Source of the DNA: Enterobacteriaceae bacterium UBA3516 | GTDB lineage: Bacteria > Pseudomonadota > Gammaproteobacteria > Enterobacterales > Enterobacteriaceae | Direction of reading: 5' to 3' | DNA length: 6,737 nt | Assembly (NCBI GenBank): GCA_002377245.1 | Contig: DFPL01000018.1 | Span: forward strand, 1 to 6,737 | In this document: piece after piece, positions 1 to 5,937 of the stretch | How the letters are laid out: the number at the start of each line of letters is the position of its first letter | Position numbering within the stretch: the first letter of the stretch is position 1 | Translations under genes and position numbers: made by a program | Notes under the pieces: generated by a model | The model's input: the letters and a program-made list of their open reading frames with translations, nothing else | Database searches by the model: none | What the model was told of the DNA's origin: nothing

Positions 1-10
1 GGGTTTTTTT
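1..10 (+). terminator. Probable 3' end of an intrinsic terminator (rplQ side)
   Basis: The window opens with GGG followed by seven T residues, the usual look of the descending arm and U-tract of a Rho-independent terminator. The 5' arm would lie outside the window. In E. coli the gene before yhdN is rplQ, the last gene of a ribosomal protein operon, so this is most simply its terminator. That assignment is inferred from synteny and half a hairpin. Confidence 0.45.
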
Positions 11-34
11 ATATCCGCAGCATCCTTACGTCTC

Positions 35-40
35 TACAAT
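35..40 (+). promoter_or_regulatory. Possible -10 box for yhdN-zntR
   Basis: TACAAT matches the sigma-70 -10 consensus at five of six positions and lies 41 bases before the yhdN start, downstream of the presumed rplQ terminator where a new promoter would be needed. No good -35 hexamer is found 16-18 bases upstream, so this is a weak candidate that might need an activator or might be chance. Confidence 0.25.
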
Positions 41-81
41 GGTTGTATCTTTTCTGCTCTGTTCTTTCCAAGGGGGCGGTC

Positions 82-447
82 ATGTGGTTAATTGACCAGT
101 GGGCTGAGCGCCACATTCTGGATGCGCAAAATAAAGGTGAATTCGATAATCTGCCGGGTAAGGGCAAGCCTATTACTCTTGAGGACGATTCACACGTGCC
201 ACCTGAACTACGTGCAGGGTTCCGATTACTCAAGAATGCAGGTTGCCTCCCTCCCGAGATGGAATATCGTAAGGAAGCCATTGCACTTACAGAACTTTTG
301 TCGGGAATCCAGAGAGATCATCCAGATTATTCATCCATTTCTCGTCGTCTTTCATTGCTGGAACTCAGGCTTCGTCAGGCGGGGCTGAGCAGTGAATTTC
401 TGCATACCGGCTATTCCGATAAAATACGTCATAAACTGGAGGAGTGA
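82..447 (+). CDS. yhdN: DUF1992 family protein YhdN
   Basis: A 121-residue protein very close to E. coli YhdN (122 aa), a member of the DUF1992 family, whose conserved domain is also found in DnaJC28-like proteins. Its biochemical role is not established. The family hallmarks are visible: an N-terminal MWLIDQWAERHI block, a GEFDNLPGKGKP block near residues 25-36, and PPELRAGFRLLKNAG near residues 44-58, followed by a helical charged C-terminal half (SRRLSLLELRLRQAGLS). No signal peptide or membrane segment is seen, so it is probably cytoplasmic. The ATG at 82 is preceded by AGGGGG at 71-76 and matches the family N-terminus; an in-frame TTG at 43 would add 13 residues not found in the family. 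The stop codon lies six bases before the zntR start, so the two are probably cotranscribed. Confidence 0.93.
   Translation: MWLIDQWAERHILDAQNKGEFDNLPGKGKPITLEDDSHVPPELRAGFRLLKNAGCLPPEMEYRKEAIALTELLSGIQRDHPDYSSISRRLSLLELRLRQAGLSSEFLHTGYSDKIRHKLEE
440..444 (+). promoter_or_regulatory. zntR ribosome binding site inside the yhdN 3' end
   Basis: AGGAG is formed by the last two glutamate codons of yhdN and sits eight bases before the ATG at 453. It supports that start over the in-frame GTG at 444, which overlaps the motif itself. The arrangement would allow translational coupling of zntR to yhdN. Confidence 0.7.
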
Positions 448-452
448 TTGCT

Positions 453-875
453 ATGTTTCGTATAGGCGAATTGGCGAAATTGGCCAGTGTTACCCCTGAT
501 ACTATCCGTTACTACGAAAAACAGCAGATGATGGAGCATGAAGTGCGGACAGAAGGAGGCTTCCGTCTTTATACTGAAAAGGATCTACGCCGATTAAAAT
601 TTATACGTCATGCGAGGCAGTTGGGTTTCACGCTGGAGTCTATTCGCGACTTACTATCGATTCGAATTGATCCTGAGCATCACACCTGTCAGGAGTCCAA
701 AAGTATCGTGCAAGAGCGGTTAAGCGAAGTAGAAGCGCGCATCGAAGAGCTGCAAGTTATTCGCTCTTCACTGCAAAAACTCAATGACGCCTGTTGTGGA
801 ACTGCGCATAGCAGTGTGTACTGTTCTATTCTGGAAACATTAGAGCAAGGATCGGACCATATTGCGGCGGGTTGA
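453..875 (+). CDS. zntR: Zn(II)-responsive transcriptional regulator ZntR (MerR family)
   Basis: A 140-residue MerR-family activator, near-identical to E. coli ZntR (141 aa). ZntR binds the zntA promoter, which has an overlong spacer, and on zinc binding distorts the DNA so that the P-type zinc exporter is transcribed. Residues 2-22 (FRIGELAKLASVTPDTIRYY) form the helix-turn-helix, followed by the MerR wing (EGGFRLY, 34-40). A dimerisation helix spans about 78-110. All metal ligands known from E. coli ZntR are present in register: Cys79, Cys114, Cys115, His119 and Cys124, within HTCQ and CCGTAHSSVYC. The C-terminal tail differs (SDHIAAG) and lacks the final Cys found in E. coli, outside the known binding site. 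The start at 453 gives MFRIGEL, matching the family. It sits between yhdN and arfA with no zntA in the window, so it acts in trans. Confidence 0.96.
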   Translation: MFRIGELAKLASVTPDTIRYYEKQQMMEHEVRTEGGFRLYTEKDLRRLKFIRHARQLGFTLESIRDLLSIRIDPEHHTCQESKSIVQERLSEVEARIEELQVIRSSLQKLNDACCGTAHSSVYCSILETLEQGSDHIAAG

Positions 876-900
876 TTTTACTGCGGGGCGGATCTAAACT
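872..900 (+). promoter_or_regulatory. Candidate arfA promoter overlapping the zntR stop
   Basis: TTGATT at 872-877 and TAAACT at 895-900 are separated by exactly 17 bases; each matches the sigma-70 consensus at four of six positions. Transcription would start near 907, giving a leader of about 25 bases that includes the AGGAG site of arfA. The -35 box overlaps the zntR stop codon at 873-875. This is a prediction from sequence; arfA could instead be read only from upstream. Confidence 0.4.
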
Positions 901-921
901 TGCGTCGTTTTTAACCATGTC

Positions 922-926
922 AGGAG
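922..926 (+). promoter_or_regulatory. arfA ribosome binding site
   Basis: AGGAG lies five bases before the ATG at 932. It fixes that codon as the start rather than the in-frame TTG at 872, which would add 20 residues absent from ArfA homologues. Confidence 0.75.
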
Positions 927-931
927 TGTTT

Positions 932-1147
932 ATGAGTCGATATCAACATACAAAAGGCCAGATTAAAGATAATGCTTTAGAGGCTTTGTTGCATGACCCG
1001 CTATTTCGTCAGCGTGTGGAAAAGAATAAGAAAGGGAAGGGCAGTTTTTTACGTAAAGAGAAACATGCAAACCGGGGTAACTGGGAGGCCAGTGGCAAAC
1101 AAGCAAAATGCTTTTTTACCACTGGCCTTCTTACTATCGAGGTCTGA
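932..1147 (+). CDS. arfA: Alternative ribosome-rescue factor ArfA
   Basis: A 71-residue protein that matches E. coli ArfA (72 aa, formerly YhdL) almost throughout its first 56 residues. ArfA enters the A site of ribosomes stalled at the end of an mRNA lacking a stop codon and recruits RF2 to release the nascent chain, a backup for tmRNA-SmpB. The conserved N-terminal block MSRYQHTKGQIKDNALEALL, the HDPLFRQRVEKNKKGKGS stretch and the basic RKEKHANRGNWEASGK stretch (41-56) are all present. The last residues (FFTTGLLTIEV) are hydrophobic, as in the family, where this tail makes the full-length protein unstable. Codons 52-66 encode a strong mRNA hairpin, so most functional protein is expected to come from truncated messages ending about there. 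The tail differs from E. coli (LLTIEV rather than LLLSGAC). The stop abuts the convergent mscL stop. Confidence 0.95.
   Translation: MSRYQHTKGQIKDNALEALLHDPLFRQRVEKNKKGKGSFLRKEKHANRGNWEASGKQAKCFFTTGLLTIEV
1086..1128 (+). promoter_or_regulatory. Intragenic arfA mRNA hairpin (RNase III / termination element)
   Basis: A perfect ten-base stem (1086-1095 with 1119-1128) encloses, after one C-A mismatch, three A-U pairs (1097-1099 with 1115-1117), a C-U mismatch, then a five-base stem (1101-1105 with 1109-1113) and an AAA loop. The whole is a nearly continuous duplex of about twenty positions, long enough for RNase III. The inner stem is followed by T residues at 1112-1117, so it may also stop RNA polymerase. 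In E. coli the equivalent hairpin yields stop-less arfA mRNA whose product is tagged by tmRNA when tmRNA is available. The structure is read directly; the function is taken from E. coli. Confidence 0.85.
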
Positions 1148-1561
1148 CTAGGGACGGCTGTTTTGTTCTTTCAGCAAATCACGAATTTCCGTCAGCAAGA
1201 CCTCTTCTTTAGTTGGCGCTGGCGGTGCCTTTGGTTGTTCTTCTTGCTTCCGTTTTAGCCTATTAATCAGTTTAATCGCCATAAAGATCGCGAAAGCCAC
1301 GATGATAAAGTCAAAAACGTTCTGGATGAACACGCCATAGTGCATGACAACTGCAGGAACATCTCCCTGAGCCTCACGCAGCGTAATTGCAAATTGTTTA
1401 AAGTCGATCCCGCCAATCAATAATCCAAGCGGCGGCATGATAATATCGGCAACCAGTGAAGAAACAATTTTACCGAATGCTGCGCCGATAATCACACCTA
1501 CGGCTAAATCAACTACGTTTCCGCGCATTGCGAATTCACGGAAGTCTTTCAATAAGCTCAT
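1148..1561 (-). CDS. mscL: Large-conductance mechanosensitive channel MscL
   Basis: A 137-residue inner-membrane protein almost identical to E. coli MscL (136 aa). It forms a homopentamer that opens under high membrane tension and lets small solutes escape during sudden osmotic downshift. Visible parts are the amphipathic N-terminal helix (MSLLKDFREFAMRGN), TM1 with the gate residues around Val21-Gly22-Val23-Gly26 (about 15-45), a periplasmic loop (about 46-75), TM2 (about 76-100) and a cytoplasmic helix ending in TKEEVLLTEIRDLLKEQ. The charged cluster after TM2 reads RKQEE at 104-108 where E. coli has RKKEE. The ATG at 1561 has AAGGGG at 1568-1573, six bases away. mscL lies downstream of trkA but past a terminator and with its own candidate promoter. 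Its stop touches the arfA stop. Confidence 0.97.
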   Translation of the reverse strand: MSLLKDFREFAMRGNVVDLAVGVIIGAAFGKIVSSLVADIIMPPLGLLIGGIDFKQFAITLREAQGDVPAVVMHYGVFIQNVFDFIIVAFAIFMAIKLINRLKRKQEEQPKAPPAPTKEEVLLTEIRDLLKEQNSRP

Positions 1562-1591
1562 ACTTTTCCCCTTATGCTATCTGGTAACGTA

Positions 1592-1620
1592 AGTCTAACA
1601 AACGTCATCCTTTTTGCCAT
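1592..1620 (-). promoter_or_regulatory. Candidate mscL promoter with extended -10
   Basis: Read on the minus strand, ATGGCA (1620-1615) lies 17 bases before TAGACT (1597-1592); each matches the sigma-70 consensus at four of six positions. The -10 box is preceded by TGT, giving an extended -10 motif. Transcription would begin near 1585, some 24 bases before the ATG and just before the Shine-Dalgarno sequence. E. coli mscL is known to be raised by RpoS, but nothing here separates sigma-S from sigma-70. Confidence 0.45.
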
Positions 1621-1659
1621 TCACATCACAAATTAGGCAGCATTTTATAAGAATGCATG

Positions 1660-1684
1660 AAAAAGGCGCCGTATATGGCGCCTT
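1660..1684 (-). terminator. Intrinsic terminator after trkA
   Basis: An eight-base perfect stem, AAGGCGCC (1663-1670) with GGCGCCTT (1677-1684), closes a six-base GTATAT loop. Read on the minus strand it ends in five T residues (1664-1660), two of them in the stem. It lies six bases beyond the trkA stop and would end the def-fmt-rsmB-trkA transcript. It has no T-run on the + strand, so it acts in one direction only. Confidence 0.8.
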
Positions 1685-1689
1685 GCTGA

Positions 1690-3066
1690 TCACAAAAAGA
1701 AGGGACTTGGCTGGAATAATCGTTCTACGTCAGAAATATACTTTTTGTCTGTCAGGAACATAATGACGTGGTCCCCCTGCTCAATACGCAAGTTGTCGTT
1801 GGCAATCATGACATCATTACCACGCACAACAGCACCAATAATGGTGCCAGGAGGTAGCTTAATCTCATCGATGACTCGTCCTACGACACGTGATGTACTT
1901 TCATCACCATGCGCAACGGCTTCGATAGCTTCAGCAACACCACGGCGTAAGGAAGAAACACCGACGATATCCGCTTTACGGACATGGCTCAGCAGAGCCG
2001 AAATGGTGGCCTGCTGCGGGGAAATCGCGATATCAATGACGCTGCCCTGAACCAAATCGACATACGCTTTACGCTGAATGAGAACCATGACTTTTTTCGC
2101 TCCCATGCGCTTAGCCAGCATCGCGGACATGATGTTGGCTTCATCATCATTGGTCACAGCGATAAACAGATCCATTTGATCTATATGCTCTTCGGCCAGC
2201 AATTCTTGATCCGAAGCATCGCCATAAAACACGATGGTATTTTGCAGTTTTTCTGCCAGCTCCGCCGCGCGTTGCTGATCGCGCTCGATCAATTTGACGC
2301 TGTAATCTTTTTCCAACTGCCTCGCCAAACCTGCACCAATATTCCCTCCGCCTACTAACATGATACGTTTGTAGGGTTTTTCGAGCCGCTGAAGTTCGCT
2401 CATGACGGCGCGTATATGCTGAGAGGCTGCGATGAAGAAGACTTCATCGCCAGCCTCAACAATGGTCGATCCTTGAGGACGGATGGGGCGGTCATGACGA
2501 AAAATAGCCGCGACACGCGTGTCAATATGAGGCATATGTTCCCGCATAGTGGATAATGCGTTACCAACTAACGGCCCGCCGTAGTAAGCCTTCACGACCG
2601 CGAGGCTGACCTTTCCTTCAGCGAAATTCACCACCTGAAGCGCGCCAGGGTACTCTATAAGCCGATAAAGGCTGTCAATAACGAGTTGCTCGGGGGCTAT
2701 CAGATGATCGATTGGTACGGCTTCAGAGTGAAAAAGTTTGTCTGCATCACGCACATAGTCGGGCGATCGGATACGCGCAATGCGGTTCGGTGTGTTGAAA
2801 AGCGAATAGGCGACCTGGCAGGCCACCATGTTTGTTTCATCCGAACTGGTGACGGCGACGAGCATGTCAGCATCATCTGCCCCTGCTTCACGAAGCACGC
2901 GCGGATGGGAGCCATGACCCTGAACCACACGCAAATCAAACTTATCCTGAAGACTACGCAGCCGATCGCCATTGATATCAACGACGGTGATATCGTTATT
3001 TTCGCCAACAAGATTTTCTGCCAGCGTACCGCCAACTTGTCCCGCACCCAGTATTATTATTTTCAT
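1690..3066 (-). CDS. trkA: Trk potassium uptake system peripheral NAD-binding subunit TrkA
   Basis: A 458-residue cytoplasmic protein, the same length as E. coli TrkA. It binds NAD(H) and docks on the membrane subunits TrkH or TrkG to gate potassium uptake. The duplicated RCK plan is clear. The first Rossmann fold begins at residue 1 with GAGQVG (7-12) and an acidic residue ending strand two (Asp30); its RCK-C part covers about 142-225. The second fold begins near 233 with GGGNIG (239-244) and Glu261, followed by a second RCK-C part at about 370-455. Both folds keep the glycines and acidic residues needed for dinucleotide binding. The gene starts 22 bases after the rsmB stop and is the last gene before a terminator, so it is the distal gene of the def operon. 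I see no strong Shine-Dalgarno sequence before the ATG, which may mean coupling to rsmB translation. Confidence 0.97.
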   Translation of the reverse strand: MKIIILGAGQVGGTLAENLVGENNDITVVDINGDRLRSLQDKFDLRVVQGHGSHPRVLREAGADDADMLVAVTSSDETNMVACQVAYSLFNTPNRIARIRSPDYVRDADKLFHSEAVPIDHLIAPEQLVIDSLYRLIEYPGALQVVNFAEGKVSLAVVKAYYGGPLVGNALSTMREHMPHIDTRVAAIFRHDRPIRPQGSTIVEAGDEVFFIAASQHIRAVMSELQRLEKPYKRIMLVGGGNIGAGLARQLEKDYSVKLIERDQQRAAELAEKLQNTIVFYGDASDQELLAEEHIDQMDLFIAVTNDDEANIMSAMLAKRMGAKKVMVLIQRKAYVDLVQGSVIDIAISPQQATISALLSHVRKADIVGVSSLRRGVAEAIEAVAHGDESTSRVVGRVIDEIKLPPGTIIGAVVRGNDVMIANDNLRIEQGDHVIMFLTDKKYISDVERLFQPSPFFL

Positions 3067-3088
3067 CCGCTGTGGCCCGTTCTTCTCG

Positions 3089-4378
3089 TCACTGTTTTAC
3101 AAGCTTAGCGTAAAAGAAACCGTCACCTTCTTCTGCGTCAGGCAGATGCTGCAGGCCTGGTTGTTCCGGTGTACCCGTCTCAATTAATTGCGCATCAGAT
3201 GTACGTGTCAAAAACGCGCGCACCTGCTGACTGTTCTCTTCCGGTAAGATTGAGCATGTTGCGTAGACCAGAGTCCCACCAGATTTAAGGTGTGGCCAGA
3301 TGGCATCTAAAATTTCAGACTGCAGTTGAGCAAGCTCTTTGATGTCGCGATCACGACGTAACCACTTGATATCAGGATGACGGCGGATTACCCCTGTCGC
3401 TGAACAAGGCGCATCAAGCAATATACGGTCGAACTTCTCGTTTCCACACCACTGAGAAGGCGTACGGCCATCTCCTTGTTTGACCTCTGCTTTCATGCCA
3501 AGCCGCTTAAGGTTTTCATAAACGCGAGACAGACGCTGTTCGTCTACATCAACTGCAAGCACACTGGATTCAGGTGCGGCTTCGAGTATGTGTGTTGTTT
3601 TCCCGCCCGGTGCCGCACACAGGTCCAGAATGCGCTCACCGTTTTTCGGTGCAAGGAAATTCACGCTGCGTTGTGCGGCGGCATCCTGAACGGTTACCCA
3701 GCCTTGTTCAAATCCTGGTAATACGTGTACCGGAGCCGGCGAGGCCAGTCGGATAGCATCAGGGTAATTTTCATGTGTGAACCCCTGCATGCCCGCTTCT
3801 TCCAGTAATTCGAGCCAGGCATCCCGGGTATGGTGTGTCCGGTTTACGCGGAGCCACATAGGCGGACGTTGATTGTTTTCTTCAACAATTTTTTGCCATT
3901 CTTTAGGGTAGGCACGTTTAATTCGCTGGAGAAGCCAGTCAGGGTGCAGATAGCGCTCGTTGCTCAGTTCGAACTCAGTTAGCAGCGCCTCTTGCTGGCG
4001 CTGGAACTGGCGCAGAACACCGTTGATCAACCCTTTGAGCTGGGGGCGTTTGATGGCTACAGCGCCTTCAACCGTTTCGGCTAATGCAGCATGGGGAGGG
4101 ATACGCGTATGCAGAAGCTGGTACAAACCCACCATAATGAGAAAGTGCACCGTCCGTTGTTTTCCTGCCATCGGGCGGGCCATCAGCTTATTGATTAACC
4201 AGTCCAGTTGAGGAAGTGTTCGTAACACACCAAAGCATAACTCCTGAAGCAATGCCTTGTCTTTGTCGGAGACTTTCTGCTGTAGTGGGGGCAGGACGCT
4301 ACTCAGCGATTGCCCTTTCTCGATCACTTGCTCAATTGCCTGTGCCGCAAGGCTTCGTAAATTAATATTTTTTTTCAT
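3089..4378 (-). CDS. rsmB: 16S rRNA (cytosine(967)-C(5))-methyltransferase RsmB
   Basis: A 429-residue protein, equal in length to E. coli RsmB (Sun/Fmu), which uses S-adenosylmethionine to make m5C967 in 16S rRNA before 30S assembly. Residues 1-130 form a NusB-like RNA-binding domain, and the C-terminal half is the methyltransferase. The SAM-binding motif LDLCAAPGGKT is at 251-261, DAPCSATG at 322-329 and ATCS at 373-376. Cys325 and Cys375 correspond to the base-release and nucleophilic cysteines of E. coli RsmB. I chose the ATG at 4378 because MKKNINLRSLA aligns with the family start; an in-frame GTG at 4384 would add Met-Ala. Neither codon has a clear Shine-Dalgarno sequence, since the space is filled by a terminator-like hairpin. 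The start is followed by eight A residues. Confidence 0.95.
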   Translation of the reverse strand: MKKNINLRSLAAQAIEQVIEKGQSLSSVLPPLQQKVSDKDKALLQELCFGVLRTLPQLDWLINKLMARPMAGKQRTVHFLIMVGLYQLLHTRIPPHAALAETVEGAVAIKRPQLKGLINGVLRQFQRQQEALLTEFELSNERYLHPDWLLQRIKRAYPKEWQKIVEENNQRPPMWLRVNRTHHTRDAWLELLEEAGMQGFTHENYPDAIRLASPAPVHVLPGFEQGWVTVQDAAAQRSVNFLAPKNGERILDLCAAPGGKTTHILEAAPESSVLAVDVDEQRLSRVYENLKRLGMKAEVKQGDGRTPSQWCGNEKFDRILLDAPCSATGVIRRHPDIKWLRRDRDIKELAQLQSEILDAIWPHLKSGGTLVYATCSILPEENSQQVRAFLTRTSDAQLIETGTPEQPGLQHLPDAEEGDGFFYAKLVKQ

Positions 4379-4389
4379 AGCCACGAGAT

Positions 4390-4413
4390 AAAAATGCCCG
4401 GTTTTACCGGGCA
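4390..4413 (-). terminator. Terminator-like hairpin between fmt and rsmB
   Basis: TGCCCGGT (4395-4402) pairs perfectly with ACCGGGCA (4406-4413) around a TTT loop. On the minus strand this eight-base GC-rich stem is followed at once by five T residues (4394-4390), a textbook intrinsic terminator. It lies seven bases after the fmt stop and ends 11 bases before the rsmB ATG. Because rsmB and trkA follow on the same strand, it probably acts as a partial terminator that lowers their expression relative to def-fmt. It might also hinder ribosome entry at rsmB. Confidence 0.7.
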
Positions 4414-4420
4414 GGGGGAA

Positions 4421-5368
4421 TTAGGACAGACGATTACCCGGCGTAAACCATTCACGGCGGGAGTTTAATAAATCCTGCGCATTCATGGCTTTTTTGCCTG
4501 CGGGCTGTAGGGACTCAAGATTTAAGATCCCCTCTGCCGTTGCGACCTGGATACCGTGTTTATTCGCTTCAACTATGGTACCGGGCTCTGCATTGGTTTG
4601 AGCATGGATGACAGAAGCTTTCCAAACTTTTACGGGCTGTTCGTCGATAATGAAATAGCTCATTGGCCAGGGATTGAATGCCCGGATACAACGCTCAAGT
4701 TGATTGGCAGAAAGAGACCAGTCAATAAGCGCTTCTTCTTTGCTGAGTTTCTCAGCATAGGTGACCAACGCTTCATTTTGCACTTCGGGTTGCGCCGAAT
4801 CTGTCGCGATTTGATTGAGTGTTTCAAGCAGGCCCTGCGGACCGAGTTGTGCCAGCTTGTCATAAAGCGTTGCGCTGGTATCTTCATCTGTAATGGGGCA
4901 GGCCAGCTTATAAAGCATGTCGCCGGTATCCAGACCCACATCCATTTGCATGATGGTCACACCCGTCTCCCGATCGCCCGCCCAAAGCGAACGTTGGATA
5001 GGGGCAGCACCACGCCAGCGTGGAAGCAATGAACCATGGACGTTAAGGCAACCAAGGCGCAGCATATCCAGCACTGCTTTCGGAAGAATGAGTCCGTAGG
5101 CAACGACTATCATCACATCGGCATGTAAATCAGCGACCAATTGCTGGTTATCCTGAGGGCGTAAAGAGACGGGTTGATATACCGGGATCCCTTTTTCTTC
5201 CGCAAGGACTTTGACTGGACTCGGCATAAGCTTTTTACCCCGACCGGCGGGGCGGTCAGGTTGGGTAAATACCCCGACGACCTGATGGTCAGACGACAAC
5301 AGCGCGTCGAGATGACGCGCTGCAAAATCAGGGGTGCCTGCAAAAACAATCCGTAGAGAATCTGACAC
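4421..5368 (-). CDS. fmt: Methionyl-tRNA formyltransferase Fmt
   Basis: A 315-residue cytoplasmic enzyme, the same length as E. coli Fmt. It transfers the formyl group of 10-formyltetrahydrofolate to Met-tRNA(fMet), producing the initiator. The N-terminal Rossmann-type domain (about 1-190) contains FAGTPDFAARHL, the basic loop TQPDRPAGRGKKLMPS (35-50) that inserts between the enzyme and the tRNA acceptor stem, and the folate-enzyme signature NVHGSLLPRWRGAAP with Asn109 and His111. Asp147 in DVGLDTGD completes the catalytic triad; numbering includes Met1. The C-terminal OB-fold domain (about 207-315) ends in LLNSRREWFTPGNRLS. The start is GTG at 5368, chosen because MSDSLRIVFAGTPDF matches the family. 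It follows def by 14 bases, pairing the enzymes that add and remove the formyl group. Confidence 0.97.
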   Translation of the reverse strand: MSDSLRIVFAGTPDFAARHLDALLSSDHQVVGVFTQPDRPAGRGKKLMPSPVKVLAEEKGIPVYQPVSLRPQDNQQLVADLHADVMIVVAYGLILPKAVLDMLRLGCLNVHGSLLPRWRGAAPIQRSLWAGDRETGVTIMQMDVGLDTGDMLYKLACPITDEDTSATLYDKLAQLGPQGLLETLNQIATDSAQPEVQNEALVTYAEKLSKEEALIDWSLSANQLERCIRAFNPWPMSYFIIDEQPVKVWKASVIHAQTNAEPGTIVEANKHGIQVATAEGILNLESLQPAGKKAMNAQDLLNSRREWFTPGNRLS

Positions 5369-5379
5369 GTTCGTGTTTG

Positions 5380-5384
5380 TCCTT
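5380..5384 (-). promoter_or_regulatory. fmt ribosome binding site overlapping the def stop
   Basis: On the minus strand the TAA stop of def (5385-5383) runs into GGA, forming AAGGA 11 bases before the fmt GTG. The spacing is slightly long. The overlap of stop codon and binding site suggests translational coupling of fmt to def, and supports the GTG start. Confidence 0.6.
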
Positions 5385-5892
5385 AAGCTCTGGCTTTCAT
5401 ACGATCCAGTTTTTCAACTTTCTGACGAATACGTTGCTGCTTGAGCGGTGAGAGATAATCAATGAAGAGTTTGCCGACTAAATGATCCATTTCATGCTGG
5501 ATACAGATAGCCAGAAGATCATCAGCTTCAAGCTCAAACGGCTTTCCATTACGATCAAGCGCGCGAATTTTTACTTTTTCGGCACGTGGCACCAGCGCAC
5601 GCTGTTCAGGAATTGACAGACAACCCTCTTCAATACCCGTCTCGCCGCTTTTTTCAAGGAGCTCTGGGTTGATCAACGTCAGCTGCTCATCACGATTTTC
5701 CGAAACATCAATCACGATGATTCGTTGATGAATATCCACCTGCGTTGCAGCAAGACCAATACCTTCTTCGGCGTACATCGTTTCGAACATATCATCAACG
5801 ATGCGCTGAATTTCTTCATTTACTTCTTTTACCGGCGTAGCGACTTTGCGAAGGCGCTCGTCAGGAATATGTAACACTTGCAAAACTGCCAT
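5383..5892 (-). CDS. def: Peptide deformylase Def
   Basis: A 169-residue metalloenzyme, the same length as E. coli peptide deformylase. It removes the N-formyl group from nascent proteins at the ribosome exit, with Fe(II) as the native metal in E. coli. All three family motifs are intact: GIGLAATQ (44-51), EEGCLSIP (88-95) and QHEMDH (132-137). Cys91, His133 and His137 bind the metal, Glu134 is the catalytic base and Gln51 stabilises the transition state; numbering includes Met1. The C-terminal helix (about 148-169) is rich in Lys and Arg (KQQRIRQKVEKLDRMKARA), the segment that contacts the ribosome in E. coli. The ATG at 5892 matches the family start, with only a weak GGA nearby. def is first in the operon and divergent from dprA. 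Confidence 0.98.
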   Translation of the reverse strand: MAVLQVLHIPDERLRKVATPVKEVNEEIQRIVDDMFETMYAEEGIGLAATQVDIHQRIIVIDVSENRDEQLTLINPELLEKSGETGIEEGCLSIPEQRALVPRAEKVKIRALDRNGKPFELEADDLLAICIQHEMDHLVGKLFIDYLSPLKQQRIRQKVEKLDRMKARA

Positions 5893-5937
5893 AAATATCC
5901 AGAGTCGTGTTCAGGAGTTGGGAAGATTATTCCCTCT

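Noticed and set aside
43..81. N-terminal extension of yhdN from a TTG at 43
   Set aside because: The extra 13 residues are not in the family, and the ATG at 82 has a good Shine-Dalgarno sequence.
872..931. N-terminal extension of arfA by 20 residues from a TTG at 872
   Set aside because: AGGAG lies just before the ATG at 932, and MSRYQHTKGQ is the conserved ArfA start.
1663..1684. The trkA terminator acting in both directions
   Set aside because: The stem is symmetric but only the minus strand has a T-run after it; on the + strand it is followed by GCTGATC.
2686..3108. A 140-codon open frame on the + strand opposite trkA and the trkA-rsmB junction
   Set aside because: It is antisense to intact trkA, shows no family motif and ends inside rsmB; other + strand frames within trkA and rsmB are rejected for the same reason.
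4556..5032. A 158-codon open frame on the + strand opposite fmt
   Set aside because: It lies wholly antisense to a clearly intact fmt, has no recognisable protein, and its length is explained by the codon pattern of the opposite gene.
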